In this document: positions 46,429 to 56,128 of the stretch, piece by piece
Position numbering within the stretch: position 1 is the stretch's first letter
Layout: each line of letters opens with the position of its first letter
Origin: Photobacterium kishitanii
GTDB taxonomy: Bacteria; Pseudomonadota; Gammaproteobacteria; Enterobacterales; Vibrionaceae
Assembly: GCF_003026355.1 (NCBI RefSeq)
Contig: NZ_PYON01000004.1
Span: forward strand, 248,001 to 312,000
Reading direction: 5' to 3'
DNA: 64,000 nucleotides
Made by a program: the position numbers and the translations under genes
Notes under the pieces: model-generated
Database searches by the model: none
Told to the model about the DNA's origin: nothing
What the model saw: the letters and a program-made list of their open reading frames with translations, nothing else

Positions 46429-47196
46429 ATGAAATTAAATTGCGATATGGGTGAAAGTTTTGGCGAATGGAAAATGGGCAATGATAGCGATGTGATGGCT
46501 TCGATTTCGATGGCGAATATTGCGTGCGGCTTTCATGCCGCAGATCCTGATACGATGACGGAAACAATTCGTTTAGCTAATCAACATGCCGTTATATTAG
46601 GTGCACATCCTAGCTATGATGATAAGTTAGGTTTTGGGCGGCGTCATATTGATCACTCTTTAACCGCAATTGCTAATTTGCTTGCGTACCAAGTTGGGGC
46701 ATTAGAAAGTTTGTGTCAATTACAGGCTTCAACGCTGCACTACGTTAAACCTCATGGTGCGCTTTATCACGATATGATGATGGATGAACAGATCTTTATT
46801 GTTATTGTAAAAACAATAAATCAACTAAACCGTTATCGCCAGCAACCATTGTCATTAATGGTACTTTCACGGAAAGATAATTATCGCTATCAAGCTATTG
46901 CTGATGACTATAATGTGACATTAATACTTGAAGCTTTTGCCGATCGTGCCTATTTATCTTCAGGTATGCTTGTGCCTCGAGATCAACCAAATGCAGTGTT
47001 AAATACTGTAACTGCAGTCCAACAACAAATGCAGCAATTACTGCAGGGAAAAGTGAGAACCCAAGCAGGGGATTGGTTGTTATTGGACGTTGATTCAGTA
47101 TGTGTACATAGTGATACTCCTCAAGCGATTCAATTAGTAAAAGCGTTAGCAACGTTAATTGCTCCTGCGAAGCATTGTTCTGATAACGGGAAATAA
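46429..47196 (+). CDS. pxpA: 5-oxoprolinase subunit A (LamB/YcsF family)
   Basis: First of three subunits of the bacterial ATP-dependent 5-oxoprolinase, which opens pyroglutamate to glutamate. The 255-residue protein has the family start MKLNCDMGESFGEW, IACGFHAADPDTM, ILGAHPSYDD, HYVKPHGALYHDM and FADRAYLSSG. The ATG at 46429 follows CTAGGAGGG; an ATG at 46405 is disfavoured. pxpB begins 2 bases after this stop. The product fits cytosolic recycling of 5-oxoproline, a damage product of glutamine and of glutathione turnover. Confidence 0.96.
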   Translation: MKLNCDMGESFGEWKMGNDSDVMASISMANIACGFHAADPDTMTETIRLANQHAVILGAHPSYDDKLGFGRRHIDHSLTAIANLLAYQVGALESLCQLQASTLHYVKPHGALYHDMMMDEQIFIVIVKTINQLNRYRQQPLSLMVLSRKDNYRYQAIADDYNVTLILEAFADRAYLSSGMLVPRDQPNAVLNTVTAVQQQMQQLLQGKVRTQAGDWLLLDVDSVCVHSDTPQAIQLVKALATLIAPAKHCSDNGK

Positions 47197-47197
47197 T

Positions 47198-47887
47198 ATG
47201 AAAATTTCCCCGATTTCAGAAGGAATATTGATGGTTGAGTTTAGCGATATTATTAGCGCTGAAACAACCCAATGTATTGCGGCTTTTGTCGACTATATTC
47301 AGCAACAATATTCTCCATTTATCGTCGAAGTTGTGCCTTCATATACCAAGGTGATGTTGCAATATAAGTTGAGTCAATGTGACTTTACTCAATTGCAACA
47401 AATTAGTTTGAAATGGTATCAAGGTTATAATATTAAGCGGCAATCGATATCAGCTAAGGTACACCATTTGGAGGTTTATTATCATCCTGAGGTAGGTCCA
47501 GATTTACAAGCTTTAGCAAGGTTATGCCAGTTAAGTATTGAGGCTGTGATTAAGTTACATAGTCGCCAATTTTATGATGTTGGTGCGATAGGCTTTGCAC
47601 CTGGCTTTGCATTTTTATCGGCTGTTGATGAGGCTATTGCTGTACCTCGGCATTCGACCCCTCGACAATATGTTCCTGCTGGTAGCGTGGGTATTGCTGA
47701 TCAACAAACTGCCATTTATCCTCAAAAAAGTCCTGGCGGTTGGCATATTATTGGTAATTGTCCTCAGTCAGTATTTGAAGCGCAATCTTATCCACAATCT
47801 TGTTTTGCCATTGGCGATAAAGTGAAATTTGATCCTATTGATCGCTCGAGATTTTTGGAACTTGGGGGAACGATATGCCCAGTTTGA
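47198..47887 (+). CDS. pxpB: 5-oxoprolinase subunit B (KipI family)
   Basis: Second subunit, 229 residues, of the KipI/cyclophilin-like family. Signature: GFAPGFAFL, TPRQYVPAGSVGIA and GWHIIGN. The start at 47198 directly follows the pxpA stop with GGGAAA upstream, so translational coupling is likely; the frame from 47159 would overlap pxpA by ~40 bases. Its end overlaps the pxpC start by 13 bases. Confidence 0.95.
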   Translation: MKISPISEGILMVEFSDIISAETTQCIAAFVDYIQQQYSPFIVEVVPSYTKVMLQYKLSQCDFTQLQQISLKWYQGYNIKRQSISAKVHHLEVYYHPEVGPDLQALARLCQLSIEAVIKLHSRQFYDVGAIGFAPGFAFLSAVDEAIAVPRHSTPRQYVPAGSVGIADQQTAIYPQKSPGGWHIIGNCPQSVFEAQSYPQSCFAIGDKVKFDPIDRSRFLELGGTICPV

Positions 47888-48813
47888 TAGTAATAAACCC
47901 AGGAATATTATCTTTAATACAAGATCTTGGTCGCTATGGTGTTGCTCAGCAAGGCGTTACTCAAGGTGGGGCCATGGATTTACATGCTTTTTGTTGGGCG
48001 AATTACCTGTTATCTAACGATAGTAATGCCGCGCAATTAGAATTAACTGTTGGTCTCGCTTGTTTTGAAGCTCTTGATGACTGCCAATGCGCGCTAACTG
48101 GTGCGGATATGGCTGCAACAATTGATGGTCAACCAATTTCCCCATGGCAGGCATTCTCACTTAACAAAGGCCAGCGATTACAGTTTGGTGCGGCTAAACA
48201 TGGTTTACGCGCTTATCTTGCGATTCGAGGTGGCTTTGATGTTCCTAAAGTACTAGGTAGCGCAGCGACTGTTATACGGGAACAATTAGGTGGTTTAATC
48301 CCTGGGCAGCCATTGGCGAAGAATGATGTTCTTGAACGTTATCATGCACCGTTATTGACGACATATTCAACCATACCCAGTGAATATATTCCTGATTATA
48401 GTGCCAATATAGTGTTACATGTTATTGAAGGCTATCAAGCAGAGAGCTTTACTCCTCAGCAAAAAACGCTTTTTTATCATAACCCTTATCAAGTAATGTC
48501 AACGTCAGATCGAATGGGGTGTCATTTGCAGGGAACGAGAATAAAAGGGTTAGCAACGGGATTAATTTCACAGCCTATTGCTGTTGGTGCGATTCAAATT
48601 CCATCTGATGGGTTACCGATAATATTACTGAATGATCGTCAAACATTAGGAGGATATCCTATTTTAGGCTGTATTACTCGAATGGATTTATTGCGTCTTG
48701 CTCAAGCTAAGCCTAATGATAAAGTACAATTTAAAGTCGTAGATACGCAATTATTGAAGCATTACCAACAGCAATGGATGGATTTTTGCCATTTTTTCAC
48801 ATTACCTTTTTAG
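47875..48813 (+). CDS. pxpC: 5-oxoprolinase subunit C (KipA family, biotin-dependent carboxyltransferase-like)
   Basis: Third subunit, 312 residues. Signature: SLIQDLGRYGVAQQGVTQGG, a LTGADMAA segment, AYLAIRGGFDVP, and SDRMGCHLQG near residue 210. The gene overlaps the end of pxpB and has a GGGGGAAC ribosome site. Together pxpABC form a tightly packed operon. Confidence 0.95.
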   Translation: MPSLIVINPGILSLIQDLGRYGVAQQGVTQGGAMDLHAFCWANYLLSNDSNAAQLELTVGLACFEALDDCQCALTGADMAATIDGQPISPWQAFSLNKGQRLQFGAAKHGLRAYLAIRGGFDVPKVLGSAATVIREQLGGLIPGQPLAKNDVLERYHAPLLTTYSTIPSEYIPDYSANIVLHVIEGYQAESFTPQQKTLFYHNPYQVMSTSDRMGCHLQGTRIKGLATGLISQPIAVGAIQIPSDGLPIILLNDRQTLGGYPILGCITRMDLLRLAQAKPNDKVQFKVVDTQLLKHYQQQWMDFCHFFTLPF

Positions 48814-48858
48814 AAAATGATAGGCTAGATAAGTAATATAATAATAAGAGGGAGTGTT

Positions 48859-49437
48859 ATGTATATTTTTGGTTATGGAAGTCTGATCAATGCTTACTCA
48901 CGTCAACGTACAGGTAATACTGGTGAAGCTATACCTGTTGTCGTTGATGGATTACAACGGCATTGGGGAAAAATAGAAGGTAGTTATCCTATTTCGCCAT
49001 TAGTCGTTGTACAACAAAAAGGCCAGTGCAATGGTGTACTTGTGAAGGTTGATGCGTTAGCTCTTGCTGAGTTTGATAAGCGCGAACATGGTTATCAGCG
49101 AGTAGAAATCCAATGGGATAATATTACTTGTGTAGGTAACCAGTCTTTAGAACTAAAAGGTCCTGTATGGGTATATGTTAATGACGATTTTTGTTCTCCA
49201 TGTTGTCAAAAACCCATCATTCAAAGCTATGTTGATACTGTTTTAGCGGGGTGTTTAGCTATTTCTCCCCAGTTTGCAGAACTGTTTATGTCAACAACAA
49301 ATGGGTGGCAACATGCTTATGAAAATGATCGACATCAACCAAAATATGGTAATTTAGCGCATGTATTTGATCAAGATAAGCACGTAATTGACCAATTAGT
49401 TCAATTGGCAATAATACGATCTCAGCAGTCGTTATAA
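48859..49437 (+). CDS. Gamma-glutamylcyclotransferase-like protein
   Basis: A 192-residue GGCT/AIG2-fold protein. The N-terminal IFGYGSL is the substrate loop, and FDKREHGYQRV supplies the conserved Glu used as acid/base. Family members release 5-oxoproline from gamma-glutamyl amino acids or glutathione, so this enzyme could make the substrate of PxpABC. It lies 45 bases after pxpC with GAGGGAG before its ATG, and may be co-transcribed. The family also contains enzymes for gamma-glutamylamines and toxic peptides, so the exact substrate is open. Confidence 0.85.
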   Translation: MYIFGYGSLINAYSRQRTGNTGEAIPVVVDGLQRHWGKIEGSYPISPLVVVQQKGQCNGVLVKVDALALAEFDKREHGYQRVEIQWDNITCVGNQSLELKGPVWVYVNDDFCSPCCQKPIIQSYVDTVLAGCLAISPQFAELFMSTTNGWQHAYENDRHQPKYGNLAHVFDQDKHVIDQLVQLAIIRSQQSL

Positions 49438-49451
49438 GAATAAATAGAATT

Positions 49452-49703
49452 ATGGCCAAGCCCAATAAGAAAGGACCGGTTAAAACGGTTGATGTGTTAT
49501 GTTGTCGCTGTAAAACGCTATTATTTAAATATCGTAAAGGCGGTAAAGGCGCGCTAGTGAAATGTTTTAAAGAAAGGATTAGTAAAGATTTTACTCATCA
49601 AGCGTGCACTTGTCCTGAATGCAATACGGTATTTGCTCGTGAAACCTTGGTGCGGGGGACGCCGGCATATAAAATTATTGGCGGTAAAGCGATAGCGAAA
49701 TAA
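49452..49703 (+). CDS. Small zinc-ribbon protein of unknown function
   Basis: An 83-residue basic protein with two Cys pairs, CCRC (~17-20) and CPEC (~54-57), suited to one zinc ribbon, and a Lys/Gly-rich linker YRKGGKGALVKC. It lies 14 bases after the GGCT-like gene and probably ends that operon; a terminator follows. I do not recognise a named family. Nucleic-acid or ribosome binding is possible. Confidence 0.75.
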   Translation: MAKPNKKGPVKTVDVLCCRCKTLLFKYRKGGKGALVKCFKERISKDFTHQACTCPECNTVFARETLVRGTPAYKIIGGKAIAK

Positions 49704-49706
49704 AAG

Positions 49707-49745
49707 GGCATTAAACAGCATTTATTTTCATGATTGTTTAATGCC
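49707..49745. terminator. Hairpin terminator between the zinc-ribbon gene and the DUF3108 gene
   Basis: GGCATTAAACA (49707-49717) with its exact complement (49735-49745); convergent genes. Confidence 0.75.
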
Positions 49746-49752
49746 ATTTATG

Positions 49753-50541
49753 TTATTTAAGTACAATTGGCTGCGGACAATTTATTTTTTTGCTGATTAA
49801 TACAGCCTTTAAATCTAGCAGTTTACGCTTATAGGTTGCACGAACTAGTTGGTAATCAATCGAAGGGGCAAACCATAATGAAAGTTGGCGATCACTTTTC
49901 TTTATTTGGTCAACTCGAATTGCTTTTAGCTCACCAAAATTAGTCGCTATAGTCTCTTCGCCGATAACTTTAAAGTAGTAATGGCTGGTGTCATCGCTAT
50001 TTTGTAAAATAAAGTCGAAATTTTTCTTGCCTTGCATAATATCCAATCGCATCTGCGCGCTGATTGTATCACCATCAAGTATTGGTAATAAGGCTTCACT
50101 GAATTGGTGCGATTTTCCGTCTTCAATCACTGTTGATTTTGCGCCGTTATCGCTAAAAGTAGCGGATACTTTTCCTGTCATTAAACCTTTTATATTACGC
50201 TCAAAAGAATCAGTCACAAAACTTTGACGTTGTAATGACCAATGAAATTTTGAATGTTGACTCAATTTTGCCTTAGTAATTAACACGTTGACTGTGCTAT
50301 CAGTATAAACATTAGCCTGAGTACCATTCCAAACTAAATTACGTTGATAATTACCAATATGGTGTCCTTCAAAAAAAATCTTGTAGTTCAATGTCTTATT
50401 ACATTGATTATGTTTGTTAGGTAATAATTGAGTGGGAGTATTATCCATCGCGGATGGGGTTGCTAATGTGTTTGCGTTAGCATAAATGATGGAGCTAAAT
50501 ATACTCACCAAAGAAAAAGTAATAATAGGCAATAAACGCAC
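49753..50541 (-). CDS. DUF3108 family exported protein
   Basis: A 262-residue protein with a signal peptide (LLPIITFSLVSIFSSIIYANA). The mature part is DUF3108-like: YKIFFEGHHIGNYQRNLVW, a DILQGK-type middle DIMQGKKNFDF and FGELKAIRVDQIKKSDRQLSLWF at ~200-240. The family is periplasmic, of unknown function. Two starts compete: GTG at 50547 overlaps the ribosome site, so the GTG at 50541, with AGGAG five bases before it, is preferred. Monocistronic. Confidence 0.82.
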   Translation of the reverse strand: MRLLPIITFSLVSIFSSIIYANANTLATPSAMDNTPTQLLPNKHNQCNKTLNYKIFFEGHHIGNYQRNLVWNGTQANVYTDSTVNVLITKAKLSQHSKFHWSLQRQSFVTDSFERNIKGLMTGKVSATFSDNGAKSTVIEDGKSHQFSEALLPILDGDTISAQMRLDIMQGKKNFDFILQNSDDTSHYYFKVIGEETIATNFGELKAIRVDQIKKSDRQLSLWFAPSIDYQLVRATYKRKLLDLKAVLISKKINCPQPIVLK

Positions 50542-50907
50542 GAACACTCCTGAAGCAATTAAAAATAACGATATTAATAATGAATGTTAATAGTCTAGCA
50601 GATGTACCATAAAATTAACGCTGTTAATTACGCTGCAATATTGAGATAACAGTGTGAATAATTGACAATTAAATAAAAAAATAATTTTTTTTAAAGTTAC
50701 TTATAATCAGTAAGTTAAGAAGAAGTTATGAATGGTGTATTTTAAAAAGCAATATTAAATATGATAAGCTATTGTTTTTAAAATAGTAAATTTAACTTGT
50801 CATAATCTAATTATGTGACAATTTAAAGCCAGTCATTTGACGTAATCCGTAGAGAGGCCTATTTTTATTTGGTTGTTATTTATGTATTTTACTGAGAGGA
50901 GTTGGAA
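50542..50907. other. Intergenic gap upstream of the 72-aa gene
   Basis: About 365 bp, very A/T-rich; no open frame, RNA gene or clear hairpin seen. Confidence 0.45.
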
Positions 50908-51126
50908 ATGAAAAAGATGAACTCGTCATATCGATTACAGATTATTAAGGAAATTGCCCAGAAAAGGCAAATGCAGTCCACCGATGATCCGATGGCGAGG
51001 CATATATCTGAACTTCTTGATTGTCATCATGATGCACCAGTAAGAACAACACCTACGTTTTTGGATAACCATTATGATGATCATATAGGTGGTTGGGTCA
51101 GTGATCTGTGGCAACCAAATAAGTAA
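50908..51126 (+). CDS. Small protein of unknown function, 72 aa
   Basis: I do not recognise the family. The protein has a basic helical N-terminal third, then DDPMARHISELLDCHHD and a GGWVSDLWQPNK end. It has no signal peptide. The ribosome site GAGAGGAG lies 6-8 bases before the ATG at 50908, one of the best in this region, which supports a real gene. A TTG two codons earlier is unlikely. It probably is monocistronic. Confidence 0.7.
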   Translation: MKKMNSSYRLQIIKEIAQKRQMQSTDDPMARHISELLDCHHDAPVRTTPTFLDNHYDDHIGGWVSDLWQPNK

Positions 51127-51287
51127 ATAATAGCGATTGATTGGGTGATCTTATTTAAAAAGATACGATATTATTCGTATCTTTTGTACCGTTGCTAAAT
51201 CTGAGGTATAAAAATTGTTAGTGAGAGACTGGAACAAATATCTGCACTGATGTACATTGCGTCGTCTTTATTTTTTTAGGCTGACAA

Positions 51288-51761
51288 ATGAATTATACCG
51301 AATTTGATAGTTACATACGTAAATGGATTTTCACTCATGCTTCAATGCCTGTTGCTGAAGCTGATTTAGTACAGATAAAACCATTTACTCAAGCTCGTTC
51401 GGCGCAATTGTGGTGTGAACACGTGAGTAGCCAAAGTTCTGATGCTGATCATTTTGAAAAAGGTGATTGGGCGTTTGATAAAAAAATTTGGTCAGACGCG
51501 ATGGATTGGCAACAAGCTTGGGATAGTGATGAGCCTGAGTTACCTGCGGAATTGTTGGCAGATATTAAGTGGGAAGATAATACCACTATTTTCTTTTGCT
51601 ATGAGAAATACAATATTATTGAAACTAAATGGGGCGTTTTTAAACGTAACTGGAAGAATTTTTTGTTTTTTGATGATGGCCCATTATTGCTTGGACGTAA
51701 ACAAAATCAAGTAGTTTGGTTTCAATCAAATGGAACATTTCAATTAGCAACTCGCCCGTAA
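51288..51761 (+). CDS. DUF2947 family protein
   Basis: A 157-residue protein of the DUF2947 family, known mainly from Vibrionaceae and relatives. It is Trp- and acidic-rich (KGDWAFDKKIWSDAMDWQQAW) with a C-terminal WGVFKRNWKNFLFFDDGPLL beta segment. No signal peptide or catalytic motif. Function unknown. A perfect bidirectional terminator follows. Confidence 0.82.
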   Translation: MNYTEFDSYIRKWIFTHASMPVAEADLVQIKPFTQARSAQLWCEHVSSQSSDADHFEKGDWAFDKKIWSDAMDWQQAWDSDEPELPAELLADIKWEDNTTIFFCYEKYNIIETKWGVFKRNWKNFLFFDDGPLLLGRKQNQVVWFQSNGTFQLATRP

Positions 51762-51770
51762 ATTAATTTT

Positions 51771-51806
51771 AAATGCCGTCTAAATAATTATTTAGACGGC
51801 ATTTTT
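51771..51806. terminator. Bidirectional terminator after DUF2947
   Basis: AAATGCCGTCTAAAT, 4 bases, then its exact complement (15-bp arms) and a T-run. Confidence 0.92.
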
Positions 51807-51807
51807 A

Positions 51808-52989
51808 TTAAAATGAATTACATTCGATAATACATCCCTTTCCTGCTATTTTTGCTTTATACATAGCAATATCTGCTTGAGATAAAATTTCATCAATTGT
51901 TTGTTGTTTGTTCGGATGTGCGTAATAGCAGCCAAGGCTAGCATTAATCGTTAAGCGGTGTTTCTCAATGATAATCGGTTGTTGTAACACACTTAGTATG
52001 CGCTCACATGTTTGTAGAACATCCTCATGTCCAGCTGCGGGGTTAATGATTGCGATAAACTCATCACCAGCAAGACGTGCAATCATATCGTTTTTTTTCA
52101 CAGAGTTGCGTAATTTATTTGCTATGACTTTGAGCACTTTGTCACCAGTTTGATGACCGTAATTATCATTTATTCGTTTAAAGTTATCTAAATCAATAAA
52201 CAGTACGGCAAATTTATGCTGTGCTGTATATTGCATTTTAAGTTCAGCGTTTAAGCGGTTACTAAGAGCTGTTCTGTTGGGCAATCCTGTTAATGTATCA
52301 TGATGATTAATATGAATAAGGCGATCAATTTCTTTTATTGTTGTCAGATCTGTTGCAATAATTGAATATTGTATATTATTGTTTTTATTGTGATCGGTGA
52401 ATTTGTTTATTTTTACGTATACAGGAATGTTTTTTTTGTTAATTGCGTGCTGAACATTAAATTCACCTTGCCATTGATGAGAGTTATTCAGCTCATGAGA
52501 AAGGGATGCTTTAATGTTTTTGTATGCGGCAGTGTTAATAAATTTTATTAAAGGTTGATGAATGACATGTTCATATTTGACGCCAATTAGCTGGCAGAAA
52601 CTAGGGCTAACTTGCTTAATAATGCCATCACTATCGATAATGATAATTACATCCTGACTATTATTTAAAATACTTGATGTTAATTGTTTTTGACGCATGG
52701 CTGAGTGTTTTTCTTTAGTAAGCATAGATATCTCTAAATCTATTTGAGAATCTTTTTCTGCAAGTTCTTTTATCAGCATGCAATAATTTTCAAAGGTGTT
52801 TATTATATCATTCTCATGAATAGTTTTGTTGTTTGATATATTATTTATATCATTGATTACTTCTTTTAATTGGTTTAATGGGTTTATAAACCACTTATTT
52901 ATACAATTTATAAGATAACAAAAAACAAATAAAAGAGTAAAAAAGAATAGAATGTTTATTTTCATACTGTGGTTATGAATAGCATTCAA
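51808..52989 (-). CDS. Membrane diguanylate cyclase with PAS domain
   Basis: A 393-residue inner-membrane signalling enzyme making cyclic di-GMP. Seen: one transmembrane segment (~11-30), a helical linker, a PAS domain (~105-220; IIIIDSDGIIKQVSPSFCQL), and a GGDEF domain (~225-390) with the motif present as AGDEF in RLAGDEFIAII. AGDEF variants are often active. The inhibitory I-site RxxD is not seen; the position reads KKND. No periplasmic sensor follows the first segment. ATG 52989 or 52965 may be the start. Separate from the pirin gene upstream by 324 bp. Confidence 0.9.
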   Translation of the reverse strand: MNAIHNHSMKINILFFFTLLFVFCYLINCINKWFINPLNQLKEVINDINNISNNKTIHENDIINTFENYCMLIKELAEKDSQIDLEISMLTKEKHSAMRQKQLTSSILNNSQDVIIIIDSDGIIKQVSPSFCQLIGVKYEHVIHQPLIKFINTAAYKNIKASLSHELNNSHQWQGEFNVQHAINKKNIPVYVKINKFTDHNKNNNIQYSIIATDLTTIKEIDRLIHINHHDTLTGLPNRTALSNRLNAELKMQYTAQHKFAVLFIDLDNFKRINDNYGHQTGDKVLKVIANKLRNSVKKNDMIARLAGDEFIAIINPAAGHEDVLQTCERILSVLQQPIIIEKHRLTINASLGCYYAHPNKQQTIDEILSQADIAMYKAKIAGKGCIIECNSF

Positions 52990-53313
52990 AGTATCTTTAT
53001 CAAAGAATTTAAATTCAATAAGTGTTTGAAATGTAATTTAAATAAACAAAAAGCACACAGTCAATTGAATGGCGATATTTCTATATATTGTGCAGTTTGA
53101 AGACAACCCTTTTAAGGTTAGCATGGAAAACACCTTTGGACATTAATTCTGATATGTAATAACGATAATGTTTATTACACCTTAATGATTTATTTTTAGT
53201 ATAAGGATATTCGAAAATAATATCATGGTATTAACTTGATTGCGCATATCAAACTTATAAGTATTTCTTATTGATATATGTATCACTATTTTATTTGCAC
53301 CTCCTTTTATAGT
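52990..53313. other. Intergenic gap between pirin-like and GGDEF genes
   Basis: 324 bp, A/T-rich; presumably the GGDEF gene promoter. I see no open frame, RNA gene or convincing hairpin. Confidence 0.45.
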
Positions 53314-54144
53314 TTATTTGTTTATACTTGACATTAATTGATCAATTGTTGCTTTGCTTTTTTTGATGTTATTTTTATTGGAATGAACAGAATGTTGATT
53401 AGTTATTAATGGTTGTTTTAATGGAACTGCACAAACGATAAAAAAACGCGAGCTTTGATTTGTTGTCGTAATTATTATAGGAGCAGAGGTTGGCTCAAAT
53501 AACCCCATTTGAAATGGTGTTAGTTTGTTATTAGCGCTATAAGCAATTCCTGATTTTAAGTAAATAAAGCCTGATAAATATTGTTTAGGTGGGGTAAAGT
53601 ACCATCTGCTATAAGAGGTCATTATAATATCGAGAAAAATTAGCTCACAATGATTGATTACAGGACTCATATGTTGGTGATAGCTTCCAATGAGTACTTT
53701 AGTTGTTGAATGGTTATCTTCAACAAGGGGTAATTGTTCTTTAGGAAATAATTGGCTTATAGGTTGACACATTTCTTGATTATCAGTTGTAGGTAACGCT
53801 GTCCATAATTGTATTGATTCTCTTGTTGATTGTTGGGGTAAGAACGTTGATTTGTGAATAACGCCTTGGCCACTGGTCATTATATGAATATCGCCACTAT
53901 TAATCATATGATGCTGTTGTGTTGAGTCATGATGAGAAATAATACCAGTTAGTGGGTAGCTAATCGCTTCTATTCCTGAATGACCATGAAAATCTAAGCT
54001 ATGGTTTGTTGGTATCTTTGACGTAAAGTGTTCCCATAAAACAAATGGATTTGTGGTTGCAAAATGCTGTTCATGGATAAAGGAAGTGGTCGTGCCTTTT
54101 TTTATGCCATGGCGAATATGAATAAGCTGTCTACTTGTTTGCAT
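53314..54144 (-). CDS. Pirin-like bicupin protein
   Basis: A 276-residue bicupin of the pirin family. The usual iron ligands would be in HxH...; here FHGHSGIEAISY supplies two His and GDIHIMTSGQGVIHKS supplies another, but the expected fourth-ligand Glu after that His reads Ser, so metal binding may be weakened or altered. Bacterial pirins include quercetinases and proteins acting on other enzymes; activity here is undecided. It is a single gene. Confidence 0.82.
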   Translation of the reverse strand: MQTSRQLIHIRHGIKKGTTTSFIHEQHFATTNPFVLWEHFTSKIPTNHSLDFHGHSGIEAISYPLTGIISHHDSTQQHHMINSGDIHIMTSGQGVIHKSTFLPQQSTRESIQLWTALPTTDNQEMCQPISQLFPKEQLPLVEDNHSTTKVLIGSYHQHMSPVINHCELIFLDIIMTSYSRWYFTPPKQYLSGFIYLKSGIAYSANNKLTPFQMGLFEPTSAPIIITTTNQSSRFFIVCAVPLKQPLITNQHSVHSNKNNIKKSKATIDQLMSSINK

Positions 54145-54467
54145 AAGCTATATTTATTTCCACTTTATAAACGAAAGTAAAGCTATGGTTATGCTTAATG
54201 ATTCAATTTTACGTATGTTCTCATTAAGATAACTATTAATACATTTATTATCTAAGCGTAGTCGCGATAACGATTATTTGCTGATGAATAGCATGATTTT
54301 TGTGATTTTATTTCTAATTACTGAGTCGGAGTTAATGTCGACCTAAGCTGTTATATTGATAGGCTTGTAATATAATGCTCAATTAGTCAGTTATATATTT
54401 CAATGAGTAGTTTTTATTCTAGTCTTTTCATACCTAATTCATTGAAAAAATAAAGTAGGGTACCGTA
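54145..54467. other. Intergenic gap upstream of gabD
   Basis: 323 bp between divergent genes, A/T-rich, holding both promoters; no specific site identified. Confidence 0.45.
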
Positions 54468-55916
54468 ATGACATTATCTCTAGGTGGTTTGTTTAAGCAA
54501 CAAGCGTTTATTAATGGCGAGTGGGTAAATGCCTATTCAGGAAAATCTACTGTCGTTACTAATCCAGCCACAACTGAAGTCATTGGCAATGTGCCTTTGA
54601 TGGGAGTGGAAGAAACACGGGTTGCGATAGAAGGTGCAGATAGAGCGTATCGACAATGGTCAAAAACGACAGCTAAATATAAAGCCACGGTTTTACGTCA
54701 ATGGTATCAGCTGATTATCGATCATACCGTTGAGTTAGCAACTATTTTAACTTTAGAGCAAGGCAAGCCTCTTAATGAAGCGAAAGGTGAGATTGCGTAC
54801 GCTGCTAGCTTTATTGAATGGTATGCTGAAGAAGCTAAGCGCATGAATGGTGAAATAATTCCAAGCCATAAAGCTGATGCGCGTATTTTAGTTTCACGCC
54901 AAGCTGTTGGTGTCGTGGCAGCTATTACACCATGGAATTTTCCAGCAGCAATGATTACTCGTAAATGTGGTCCTGCATTTGCAGCTGGTTGTGCAGTGGT
55001 ATTGAAACCTGCACCTGATACTCCTTTTACAGCTCTTGCATTTGCAGCATTAGCTCAAGAGGCTGGTATTCCTGATGGTTTATTTAATGTGGTGACAGGT
55101 GATGCCGTTAAGATTGGCACAGAATTAACCGGTAATAAGAAGGTTAAAAAGATATCTTTCACTGGTTCTACGGCGATAGGTAAACTATTAATGGCACAAG
55201 CGGCAACCACCGTTAAAAAAGTTTCATTAGAGTTAGGTGGAAATGCGCCGTTTATTATTTTTGATGATGCTGATATTGATCGTGCAATTGATGGCGTGAT
55301 GATTGCTAAGTTTCGTAATGCTGGTCAAACTTGCGTATGTGCTAATCGTATTTATGTCCATGATAGTATTTATGAACAATTTGTTGAGCGATTAAAGCAA
55401 CAGGTAGCGTTATTAAAGATCGGTAATGGACTTGATGCTGACGTTACTATGGGACCATTGATTAACCGAGCTGCAGTTGAAAAAGTTGAACGTCATATTC
55501 ATGACGCGATGTTAAAAGGTGCTCGTTTAGTTTTAGGTCGCCAACAAGCATCGAGTGACTGCTTTGTTACACCGACTATTATTCGTGATGTTAATGATGA
55601 CATGCTTGTTGCAACGGAAGAAACTTTTGGACCATTAGCGGCTCTTTTTAGTTTTAGTGATGATCAAGAGGTGGTTACTCGCGCGAATAATACAGATTCA
55701 GGTTTGGCTGCTTATATTTATACGCAATCACTCTCACGCGCATTTAATGTTAGTGAAGCATTAGAATATGGCATGGTTGGTGTTAATGAAGGACTTATTT
55801 CAACTGAACTAGCACCATTTGGGGGTGTAAAAGAGTCAGGGTTAGGTCGAGAAGGGGCACATCAAGGTTTAGAAGAGTATACCGAAATGAAATATACCCT
55901 CATGGGTGGTATTTAA
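54468..55916 (+). CDS. gabD: NAD(P)-dependent succinate-semialdehyde dehydrogenase
   Basis: Oxidises succinate semialdehyde to succinate, the last step of GABA breakdown. At 482 residues it equals E. coli GabD. Motifs: ITPWNFPAAMITRK, the catalytic Glu in SLELGGNAPF and the catalytic Cys in NAGQTCVCANR, and the C-terminal PFGGVKESGLGREGA. Specificity for glutarate semialdehyde is also possible. The adjacent downstream gene is a D-2-hydroxyglutarate dehydrogenase-type oxidase, ~210 bp later. Confidence 0.93.
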   Translation: MTLSLGGLFKQQAFINGEWVNAYSGKSTVVTNPATTEVIGNVPLMGVEETRVAIEGADRAYRQWSKTTAKYKATVLRQWYQLIIDHTVELATILTLEQGKPLNEAKGEIAYAASFIEWYAEEAKRMNGEIIPSHKADARILVSRQAVGVVAAITPWNFPAAMITRKCGPAFAAGCAVVLKPAPDTPFTALAFAALAQEAGIPDGLFNVVTGDAVKIGTELTGNKKVKKISFTGSTAIGKLLMAQAATTVKKVSLELGGNAPFIIFDDADIDRAIDGVMIAKFRNAGQTCVCANRIYVHDSIYEQFVERLKQQVALLKIGNGLDADVTMGPLINRAAVEKVERHIHDAMLKGARLVLGRQQASSDCFVTPTIIRDVNDDMLVATEETFGPLAALFSFSDDQEVVTRANNTDSGLAAYIYTQSLSRAFNVSEALEYGMVGVNEGLISTELAPFGGVKESGLGREGAHQGLEEYTEMKYTLMGGI

Positions 55917-56128
55917 TATCGATTATAATTAGTCGTTTTAACATGCTAATAGCTTCGTAGATACAGGGATATTAACTTAGAAATAGTTTTGTTTATTTTC
56001 TAGGTAGAGTAAAGTGAAACGATAAACTTTTAACATATTGTTAAAACGATTAATTATAAATAGTAGACCAGTTGTCGTGGGAAGCGACAGTGCATGATTG
56101 CGTAGCGACTGGAGAGGGAGTTAAAATA

